Origin: Chloroflexota bacterium
Lineage (GTDB): Bacteria; Chloroflexota; Dormibacteria; CF-121
Assembly (NCBI GenBank): GCA_005881235.1
Contig: VBEQ01000144.1
Coordinates: forward strand, 1 to 24,524
Length of the DNA: 24,524 nt
Direction of reading: 5' to 3'
This document shows, one piece after another, positions 8,091 to 14,027 of the stretch. The number at the start of each line of letters is the position of its first letter. The first letter of the stretch is position 1. Made by a program: the position numbers and the translations under genes. The notes under the pieces are model-generated. The model searched no databases and was not told where the DNA came from. It worked only from the letters and a program-made list of their open reading frames with translations.

Positions 8091-9209
8091 GTGAGCCCGG
8101 ACGTCATCGTGGTCGGTGCCGGCGCGATCGGCACCTCGATCGCCTACCAGCTGGCGAAGGCCGGGGTGAAGGTGATGCTCTTCGAGCGGGGGCAGGTCGG
8201 TGGCGGAGCCACCGGGGCCTCCGCCGGCATGATCCAGATCAATCCGGATCGCAACACCCCCAGCTCTCTCTCCGCGCTCGAGGCGGAAAGTGCTCGCCTT
8301 TTCCCAGCGCTGGCGACGGAGCTCCTCGACCGCACCGGCACGGACATCGGCTTTCGCGCGGCTCCGCTGCTGCACCTGGCACTGCAGGACGATGAGGAGC
8401 CGCGGCTGCGGGCGCACCGCGCCTGGCAGGTCGAACACGGCGTGGCGGTCGCCTGGGTCGATCGCAGTGCGGCGCTTGATCTCGAGCCGATGCTGAACCC
8501 CGACATCCGCGGGGCTCTGTACTACCCGGACAATCAGCAGCTGATGCCGCGGGACCTGGCTCGGGCGCTGTCGCGAGCCGCGGTCGACCTCGGCGCGGTT
8601 CTGCGGGAGGGCGCGGCGATCGACCGGCTCTTGACGGACGGAGACCGGGTGATTGGCGTGGCGATCGGGAGCGAAGCCGTCCACGCCGGCGATGTCGTGA
8701 TCGCGAACGGCGCCTGGGCATCGGCGTGGTCGGATGCCTTGCACGCGCCAATCCCGGTTCGGCCGGTGCGGGGTCAGATGGTGGCACTGCAGAGCACCGG
8801 GACCGCGCTTCGGAACGTGGTGAGCTCCCTTGAGGGATACATCCTGGCCAAGCCGGATGGATCGACCTACGTGGGAACCACCGTGGAGGAGGCCGGATAC
8901 GATGCGCGTCCGACAGCAGCCGGCATCGCGGGACTGCTCGCCACGGTCCCGCGCCTCACGCCGCGGCTGGCCGAGGCTACGTTCGTTTCCGCGTGGGCCG
9001 GGTTGCGTCCGGCAACGTCGGATGGGCTTCCACTGCTGGGGCGGCTCCCCGGATGGCATGGCGTGACGATCGCCGCGGGCCACTTCCGGGACGGCATCCT
9101 GCTGGCGCCAATCACTGGCGAACTGATCGCCGATCTGCTGGTGCGCCGCGGACCGCGACTCTCCCTCGATGCCTTCGACCCGGCCCGCTTCCTCGTCCGT
9201 GCCGCCTGA
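8091..9209 (+). CDS. thiO: FAD-dependent glycine oxidase (ThiO-like)
   Basis: DAO-family flavoenzyme predicted to oxidise glycine to iminoglycine (glyoxylate imine), the step that feeds the thiazole ring of thiamine in aerobes. The 372 residues begin with the FAD-binding GAGAIG (about residues 9-14) and a FER at the end of strand beta2. ATGASAGMI follows, then VRPVRGQM in the middle. Near the C-terminus AGLRPATSDGLPLLG and GHFRDGILLAPITG are hallmarks of ThiO. The start is GTG at 8091. No thiS, thiG or thiE is in the window, so the role in thiamine synthesis rests on sequence alone; a sarcosine or D-amino-acid oxidase of the same family is the main alternative. The stop lies inside the next gene's first codons. 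Confidence 0.82.
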   Translation: MSPDVIVVGAGAIGTSIAYQLAKAGVKVMLFERGQVGGGATGASAGMIQINPDRNTPSSLSALEAESARLFPALATELLDRTGTDIGFRAAPLLHLALQDDEEPRLRAHRAWQVEHGVAVAWVDRSAALDLEPMLNPDIRGALYYPDNQQLMPRDLARALSRAAVDLGAVLREGAAIDRLLTDGDRVIGVAIGSEAVHAGDVVIANGAWASAWSDALHAPIPVRPVRGQMVALQSTGTALRNVVSSLEGYILAKPDGSTYVGTTVEEAGYDARPTAAGIAGLLATVPRLTPRLAEATFVSAWAGLRPATSDGLPLLGRLPGWHGVTIAAGHFRDGILLAPITGELIADLLVRRGPRLSLDAFDPARFLVRAA

Positions 9210-9603
9210 GACCCCCCGCGCCTTCGCCCGGCGAGCGGATGGATTCCGCCACGCGCTGGCTGGGGGACTATGGCTGGCCCCGCTCGTTTACCTCGAGCAC
9301 GCGCGCTTCGGACCGGGGTGGTACGGCAAGGTCGTCAGCTCCGACCCGGAGCGCCTGCTCGCCTGGGCCGTCAGTAAGGCGATCCCCCGCCGTGCCCTCG
9401 AGGTCAAGTCGCTGCCCGACGTCGACATGCCGCGCAAGAGCCGCCGACGGCTGCCCGGTTATCACATCGATTTGTGGGGCGCGCGGCTGGCGCTCGCCTA
9501 TGACCCGCAAACGCTGGCGGCGGCCCGCCGCCGCTCAGTAGCGGTCGATCGCCTTGAGGCCGGAGCCGGTAATGATCAGGACGGCGCCGGGCGGCAAATT
9601 TAG
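9199..9603 (+). CDS. Small protein of unknown function overlapping thiO and antisense to thrC
   Basis: A 134-residue frame from GTG at 9199, which overlaps the thiO stop by 11 bases and so is probably coupled to it. Codon third positions are strongly GC from 9210 to 9533, which supports real coding. The sequence contains a hydrophobic patch (ALAGGLWLAPLVYLEH), KVVSSDP, AIPRRALEVKSLPDVDMP and GYHIDLWGARLALAYDP. There is no clear membrane helix and no family I recognise. The last 69 bases lie over the end of the convergent threonine synthase gene. Because those bases are constrained by the other strand, the true end of this protein is the one weak point; a frameshift near 9533 would shorten it. 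Confidence 0.6.
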   Translation: MPPETPRAFARRADGFRHALAGGLWLAPLVYLEHARFGPGWYGKVVSSDPERLLAWAVSKAIPRRALEVKSLPDVDMPRKSRRRLPGYHIDLWGARLALAYDPQTLAAARRRSVAVDRLEAGAGNDQDGAGRQI

Positions 9604-10500
9604 CAGTCGGGCGCCGGCGATCGCCGCGGCTGACGTCGGCTCCATCAGCAACCCCTGCGCAGCCGCCTGCCGCCAGGCCCGCTCGATCGCTACATCCGCC
9701 ACCGCGATCCAGCGGCCGCCGCTATAGCGCACGGCGGCGTAGCTGCGCTCGGCCCGGGTTGGTTCAGGGATGCGGATGCCGTCGGCGATCGATGCTTGCC
9801 GCACCACGGGCGCCGGGCGGCCGAGCGACGCGCCGCGCACCAGTGGGGCGCAGGCGTCCGATTGCACACCGTGCAGCCGAGGTGCGCGCTCCATCCGGCC
9901 GGAGGCGACGAGGTCGGCGAAGCCCATCGCCATTCCGATCAGCACGGTCCCCTGGCCGACCGGGGTGATCACATCGCGCAACTGGTCGCCCAACTCCTCG
10001 AACAGTTCGTAGGCGATCGTCTTGGTCCCTTCGAGAAAGGCATCGTCGCGCGCGTGGCCGGCGTCATAGGCATCCTTGGCCGCTGTCACTGCCGCCGCGG
10101 TGACGGCCGAGCGCGGTCCCGACACTTTGATCAGCTCCGCCCCCAGCACCTCGATCGCGCGAGCCTTGGCCGCAACGATATCGTCCGGTGCGAAAATGCG
10201 CGCTCGAAGACCGGCGGCGGCCGCGTATGCGGCGATCGCGGTGCCCGCGTTGCCTGACGAATCCTCGATGACCGTGCGCGCGCCGGCGGCGCGGGCCGTG
10301 GTAATGGCGGTTGCTGCCCCACGATCCTTAAATGATCCGGTCGGTGAGATGCCCTCCATTTTCAGGAGGTATTTTTCGTGGGGCAAGAGCGGGGTCGCGC
10401 CTTCGCCGAGGGTCACAGGATCGCCGCGGATCGCGAGGTCCGCTCGATAGCGCCAGAGGCCCCGACCCGACCACCTGCCAGTCTCGGCGGTCTGTGGCAC
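9535..10500 (-). CDS. thrC: Threonine synthase-like PLP enzyme, short form
   Basis: Fold-type II PLP enzyme expected to convert O-phosphohomoserine to threonine. The 321 residues include GEGATPL (32-38), PTGSFKDRG with the Schiff-base lysine Lys58, and the phosphate- and cofactor-binding SSGNAG (81-86). PVGQGT is the glycine-rich phosphate loop, and the protein closes with GSGLK. It lacks the N-terminal Cys-rich segment of many archaeal/plant-type threonine synthases and is shorter than the usual 350-400 residues, so another beta-replacing enzyme of the family is possible. The GTG start shares one base with the ccdA-tlpA stop (TAGTG), placing it last in the sigR operon. That is an odd place for an amino-acid biosynthesis gene. 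Confidence 0.75.
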   Translation of the reverse strand: MPQTAETGRWSGRGLWRYRADLAIRGDPVTLGEGATPLLPHEKYLLKMEGISPTGSFKDRGAATAITTARAAGARTVIEDSSGNAGTAIAAYAAAAGLRARIFAPDDIVAAKARAIEVLGAELIKVSGPRSAVTAAAVTAAKDAYDAGHARDDAFLEGTKTIAYELFEELGDQLRDVITPVGQGTVLIGMAMGFADLVASGRMERAPRLHGVQSDACAPLVRGASLGRPAPVVRQASIADGIRIPEPTRAERSYAAVRYSGGRWIAVADVAIERAWRQAAAQGLLMEPTSAAAIAGARLLNLPPGAVLIITGSGLKAIDRY

Positions 10501-11693
10501 TAGAGAACTTTGGCCAGCGCGGCGTCGATGAAGTCCTTGGTCAGCGGAAAAGGCTCGTAACTGCTGATGATGCCGTCGCGAGCAACCAGGACGCTGACGG
10601 GTAGCCCGGTGTTGTTCAAGGCGACGCCATAGTTGGAGGCGACGCTTCCATCCGGATCGAGGAAGGGCGCCGGCTGCAGGTTGTAGTTGCTCCAGAACTT
10701 GCGGACGGTGTCAGACGACTCGTCACCGAAGTTGATCGCAATCACCGTTAACCCCTCCGCCCGATGCGCCAGGTATTCGTCGCGGATCAAGGGGAGCTCA
10801 TCGCGGCAGGGAACACACCAGGTCGCCCAAAAGTTGATCAGGACCGGCTTGCCCTTCAGCTGCGACAGCGACACCCGATGGCCGTCGATATCGGTCACCG
10901 TGAAGCTTGGCGCCGGCTTGCCGACCTGCACCGGCCCGTGGGGCGCGGGCGTCGGATTACCGCTATCGAAGTGGGAATCAAAGGGCGTGGTGACGGCCAC
11001 GACCGGAAAGAAGTCGTTGAACACCGTCAGGCGATTCGAAAAGATCAGGAGGCCCATGCCGATCAAGAAGACCGCGGCGACCGCGTTGAGGACGGCGTAG
11101 GCGCCGCGCACCCGGGCGAGCAGGCGGCTCAGCATTCCGGAAACGCCGGCGGCGATCAGGAAAGGCAGGCCGAGCCCGGCGGAGTAGACCGCCAGCAGCA
11201 AGGCGCCCTGCGCGGCCGTCCCGCTGCTACCGGCGCGGAGCAGGATGGCCGCGAGGATCGGGCCGACGCACGGGGTCCAGCCGATGGCGAAGGCGAGGCC
11301 GATTACGTACGATGCCCAGGGCGCGCGCGGCAACCGGTGGGCGATGTCGAAGCGCTTTTCGCCCATCAGTCCGGGTATACGGCCCAGGGTCAGCAGGGCG
11401 ATCCCGATCAAGACCAGCGCGGCGCCCGCGATCTGCAGCAGCAGCGGGCGGTAGGCCTTCAGGTCCGCACCGATCAGACCAAAGGATGCGCCCAGGGCCA
11501 CGAAGGCCGTGGCGAACCCGCCGACGAACAGTGCGGCGTTGCCCAGCACCTTGAGCTGCTGGCGGAGGGTGGTCGTGGTTTCGCTCGAAGAGGCACCCAT
11601 GTAGGCGACATAGGCCGGCACCAGCGGGAGGACGCAAGTCGAGGCGAACGACAACAGGCCGGCGAGAAACGCCAGGGCCAGGTCGACGATCAT
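10500..11693 (-). CDS. CcdA-TlpA fusion: transmembrane disulfide reductase plus thioredoxin-like domain
   Basis: Carries reducing equivalents across the membrane and delivers them to an attached extracytoplasmic thioredoxin domain. Of 397 residues, about 1-230 form a CcdA/DsbD-beta-type membrane domain with six or so helices. Its two redox Cys are in TCVLPLVP (Cys20) and WTPCVGP (Cys142). After a short Pro-rich linker, residues from about 260 form a TlpA/ResA-like domain with the active site WCVPC near residue 290, followed by GLPVSVLV, which holds the cis-Pro. Such fusions maintain cytochrome c heme-ligating or other extracytoplasmic thiols. No cytochrome biogenesis genes are here. The ATG at 11693 overlaps the rsrA stop by four bases (ATGA), which ties it to the redox sigma factor and suggests a role in thiol-stress repair. 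Confidence 0.9.
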   Translation of the reverse strand: MIVDLALAFLAGLLSFASTCVLPLVPAYVAYMGASSSETTTTLRQQLKVLGNAALFVGGFATAFVALGASFGLIGADLKAYRPLLLQIAGAALVLIGIALLTLGRIPGLMGEKRFDIAHRLPRAPWASYVIGLAFAIGWTPCVGPILAAILLRAGSSGTAAQGALLLAVYSAGLGLPFLIAAGVSGMLSRLLARVRGAYAVLNAVAAVFLIGMGLLIFSNRLTVFNDFFPVVAVTTPFDSHFDSGNPTPAPHGPVQVGKPAPSFTVTDIDGHRVSLSQLKGKPVLINFWATWCVPCRDELPLIRDEYLAHRAEGLTVIAINFGDESSDTVRKFWSNYNLQPAPFLDPDGSVASNYGVALNNTGLPVSVLVARDGIISSYEPFPLTKDFIDAALAKVL

Positions 11694-11935
11694 CCAGCTG
11701 GCTTAGATTTCTCGGTGCCGAGCTGGCGCACCCAATCGCGCAGGCGTGCGGGCGCGTCGTCGGTGCAGCATTCCTTGCGAACCAATCGCTTCATTTCCGC
11801 CTGGAAATCGAAGACCTGTTCGCAGGGGGGACAGTCGTCCAGGTGTGCCTTGACCTTGCGGACTTCGGTTTCGCTCAGCTCGCGGTCGATGTAGGTGTTG
11901 AGCCGGCGCATGGTCTGTTCGCAGTGATCTCCCAT
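11690..11935 (-). CDS. rsrA: Redox-sensing zinc anti-sigma factor, RsrA type
   Basis: Binds and inhibits SigR until disulfide stress oxidises its zinc site. The 81-residue protein has Cys5, His31, Cys35 and Cys38. The spacing (26, 4, 3) equals that of Cys11, His37, Cys41 and Cys44 in Streptomyces RsrA. It also has a Cys-Cys pair (56-57) within KRLVRKECCTDD, closely like the KKLVKRCC segment of RsrA. The HxxxCxxC motif is the ZAS family signature, and in RsrA Cys11 and Cys44 form the trigger disulfide. The ATG shares one base with the sigR stop (TGATG), and the stop overlaps ccdA-tlpA by four bases. The gene name follows motif spacing and context. No mycothiol gene is in view. Confidence 0.88.
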   Translation of the reverse strand: MGDHCEQTMRRLNTYIDRELSETEVRKVKAHLDDCPPCEQVFDFQAEMKRLVRKECCTDDAPARLRDWVRQLGTEKSKPAG

Positions 11936-12501
11936 CAGCGCGCCCCCACGGCCAGCGACGGTGCCTTCGGCCTACCGGAATATTCCCACAATTTCTTCTG
12001 CAACGCCTGCCGGCCACGATGCAGGCGGGACATGACCGTGCCGATCTTGATGCCGAGGATCGACGCGACTTCTTTGTAGGAAAAGTCCTCAACGTCGACC
12101 AGCACCACCACCATTCGCATCGGAACGGGGAGCTCTTCCAACGCGTGCTTGACCTCATCGCCGAAACCACGATCGACAATGATCTCCTCCGGCGACATCA
12201 AGTGGACCGGCATCCCATCGCGACGCATCTGGTCGTAGATGGAGAAGTCCGTGCCGGGTTGATCGATGGGATCTTCGGGCGCGCCCCGCTTGCGAAGCCG
12301 ATTGCGGAACACATTGGTCATGATGGTGAAGAGCCAGGCCTTCTCGTTCGTGCCCGGCTTGAAGCGATTCCGATATCGGTACGCCCGCAAATACGTTTCT
12401 TGCACTAGATCCTCGGCGTCTTCCGGCTTCCTCGTCAGGCGCAACGCGCTGCGATACAGCGCATCGAGATGCCTCTCAAAAAGCGAAAAATCGCTACTCA
12501 T
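11935..12501 (-). CDS. sigR: ECF sigma factor, SigR/SigH type (thiol-oxidative stress)
   Basis: Directs RNA polymerase to disulfide-stress promoters. The ATG at 12501 gives 188 residues. Region 2 covers LFERHLDALYRSALRLT and DAEDLVQETYLRAYR, with TNVFRNRLRK as the -10-recognising part. A linker with PEEIIVDRG follows. Region 4 contains DVEDFSYKEVASILGI and GTVMSRLHRGR, the -35-binding helix-turn-helix, close to SigR/SigH. The frame stays open upstream to 13023, but that stretch is antisense-like low-complexity sequence in the frame of another gene. An ATG at 12522 would add seven residues. The gene heads an operon with rsrA, ccdA-tlpA and the thrC-like gene, and a SigR-type promoter sits just upstream. 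Confidence 0.9.
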   Translation of the reverse strand: MSSDFSLFERHLDALYRSALRLTRKPEDAEDLVQETYLRAYRYRNRFKPGTNEKAWLFTIMTNVFRNRLRKRGAPEDPIDQPGTDFSIYDQMRRDGMPVHLMSPEEIIVDRGFGDEVKHALEELPVPMRMVVVLVDVEDFSYKEVASILGIKIGTVMSRLHRGRQALQKKLWEYSGRPKAPSLAVGAR

Positions 12502-12504
12502 GCC

Positions 12505-12530
12505 AACGCCACGCTGGTCCATTCTATTCC
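12505..12530 (-). promoter_or_regulatory. Candidate SigR-dependent autoregulatory promoter (GGAAT-N18-GTT), with overlapping TAGAAT
   Basis: On the minus strand GGAAT (12530-12526) is followed by exactly 18 bases and then GTT (12507-12505), the known SigR/SigH consensus. GTT lies three bases before the ATG at 12501, so the transcript would start at or just inside the start codon; this tight spacing is the weak point. TAGAAT (12526-12521) overlaps the -35 and could serve as a housekeeping -10. Confidence 0.55.
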
Positions 12531-12556
12531 GGCGAATTTCCGCTCGGCCCGAGCCG

Positions 12557-13207
12557 TCAGCTCGGCCCCGGCGGCCCGCTTGGACCCCCGCCTGGACTCG
12601 GACCGCCAGGCCGTGGACCGCGCCCTCGACCACGGCCCCGGCGCCGGCGGCGCCGATTTGGATCGGATTGGGGGTCGGACGACGAGGGCGGTGGCGGCGC
12701 GTCTCCTCGCGGCGGATTTGGGCGCCGATCCCGTCCGCGCTGCGGGCCGGGTCCTCCGGGCTGCCGTGGTGGTGATCCCGGACGCGGTGACCGGGATGGC
12801 TGGCCCTGTCGCGGCGCCTGTCCGGATTCGCCGGTCGCCTGCGGGCCGCCGCGCCCTCGCCGTCGCCGGCCGCGGCGTTGCTGATCACCTGGCTGGGGAC
12901 CGCCACTCTCGCCCCGAACCCGTTCCGCTGGCCGCTCGGGGCGTGGGGTAGCAGCGGCCGGTACGATGCGCGCCAGCCCGCGGAGCCGTCGCCGGCGGCC
13001 CTGTTGCTCGCGCGGGCGCGCATCCTGCTGCTTGACGCGCTCCTCGAATTCCGCGAGCCACTCTTCCATCGGCCGCTTGATCTGGGGTCGCGGTGCGCGC
13101 GGCTCTTCCGGCCAGATGCGCGGCCTATCCGGACGAATGGCTTCGGGCGGCGGGTCGGAGTCGGTCGGTTCGTGCTCGACCGCGATCTCAGGCGGGAGTT
13201 CGGACAT
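12557..13207 (-). CDS. Pro/Arg/Gly-rich, largely disordered basic protein
   Basis: A 216-residue protein with no enzymatic motif. Residues 1-45 are acidic and Pro-rich (ELPPEIAVEHEP, then PRIWPEEPRAPRP). A short amphipathic helix follows at about 46-62 (PMEEWLAEFEERVKQQ). The remaining 150 residues are almost all Arg, Gly, Pro, Ser and Gln, with runs such as RRRRRRGRGRGRG. Such RGG/RG-rich tails bind RNA or promote condensates in other proteins; here that is inference. The start overlaps the EcfS stop by 20 bases, and a -10-like TAAGAT lies eight bases before the ATG, so it may be co-transcribed with the cobalamin operon, independently expressed, or both. The low-complexity composition makes reading-frame proof weaker than for neighbours, but the alternative frames look less protein-like at the N-terminus. 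Confidence 0.6.
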   Translation of the reverse strand: MSELPPEIAVEHEPTDSDPPPEAIRPDRPRIWPEEPRAPRPQIKRPMEEWLAEFEERVKQQDARPREQQGRRRRLRGLARIVPAAATPRPERPAERVRGESGGPQPGDQQRRGRRRRGRGGPQATGESGQAPRQGQPSRSPRPGSPPRQPGGPGPQRGRDRRPNPPRGDAPPPPSSSDPQSDPNRRRRRRGRGRGRGPRPGGPSPGGGPSGPPGPS

Positions 13208-14027
13208 CTGCCGGAATCTTAGCGGGGGCCGCTTCCGGAGCCGCCACGGGTTGCGCCCAGTCCAGGAGAAAGCGGCGCCGGAAACGATCGAGAGCCCGGA
13301 TCACGGCCGGACCCAGCACCGCGATCAGTACGAGGTTGCCAGCGGCCCGGAAGCTGTCATAGGCAAGCGAGGTCGCGAGATAGAAGCCGCCGAAGCGGCG
13401 GAGCAGCGCGGCCGCTCCGGCTCCCGGCACCCAACTCAGGGGCGACGACCCGGCCGCGACGAGCAGGGGCCACTCCCAGAGGTCGAGCAGAAGGCCGTAA
13501 ACGAAGCCGGCGGCGCCGCCGTACAGGCAGAGCAGGGCGATCGCCAAGGGTGCGGTCGAGCGATGGCTCACCCGGCCCAGGTATCCGGCGCCCATGCCGA
13601 CCCAGCCTGCGGCCAGCATCTGGTAGGGCAACCATGGCCCCAGACCGGCGGTGAGCACCGCCGAGAGCAGGAGCGTCAGTGCGCCGCTGGCGAACCCGAA
13701 GCTCGGACCCATGACGAAGCCACCCGCGATGACCAGGAAAAAGATGGGCGAAAAGCCAAGCAGGCCGATGACGATGACGAGCCGGAGCGTGGCATCGATC
13801 GCGACCAGCGCGGCGAGGACGGCCAGCAACCGCGTCGAGAGACGATGGGTTTGGAGGGCGACCCCCAGCACGACGAGGGCGGACACCGCCACCAGCGCGC
13901 TGAAGAGCACCACTGGCTGCGGAAAGGCCGATCCGAGGAAAAGGGGGCCGATGAAGAGCGCGAGCCCGGCACCGGTGAGCCCGATCAGGAGCGCATCTTC
14001 GCTCCGCGCGACGAGCCATCCGCTCAG
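13188..14027 (-). CDS. ECF transporter substrate-binding (S) component, probably cobalamin
   Basis: Membrane vitamin-binding subunit of the ECF importer encoded upstream. The frame gives about 279 residues and six to eight hydrophobic helices. LPYQMLAAGWVGMGAGYLGR at about residues 144-163 matches the conserved QM-x-GW-xG-xG-xG segment of S components. No ATG, GTG or TTG exists in frame near the 5' end. CTG at 14027-14025 overlaps the ATPase stop in a CTGA, and a GGAGGT lies six bases upstream, so I take CTG as the start. A frame opening at ATG 14186 exists but lies deep inside the ATPase gene. Cobalamin specificity is inferred from the riboswitch and the transcobalamin-like genes. The C-terminal 30 residues are Ala/Pro-rich. 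Confidence 0.82.
   Translation of the reverse strand: MSGWLVARSEDALLIGLTGAGLALFIGPLFLGSAFPQPVVLFSALVAVSALVVLGVALQTHRLSTRLLAVLAALVAIDATLRLVIVIGLLGFSPIFFLVIAGGFVMGPSFGFASGALTLLLSAVLTAGLGPWLPYQMLAAGWVGMGAGYLGRVSHRSTAPLAIALLCLYGGAAGFVYGLLLDLWEWPLLVAAGSSPLSWVPGAGAAALLRRFGGFYLATSLAYDSFRAAGNLVLIAVLGPAVIRALDRFRRRFLLDWAQPVAAPEAAPAKIPADVRTPA
13216..13221 (-). promoter_or_regulatory. Candidate -10 element for the disordered-protein gene
   Basis: On the minus strand TAAGAT is followed by eight bases and the ATG at 13207. It lies within the 3' end of the EcfS gene, so it would be an internal operon promoter. No clear -35 is seen. Confidence 0.35.

Noticed and set aside
12502..13023. Long N-terminal extension of sigR, as in Streptomyces SigR' forms
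   Set aside because: The extra residues are Arg/Ala/Gly-rich and lie over the disordered-protein gene in another frame; no ribosome binding site or promoter supports a start there. A short extension to ATG 12522 cannot be excluded.
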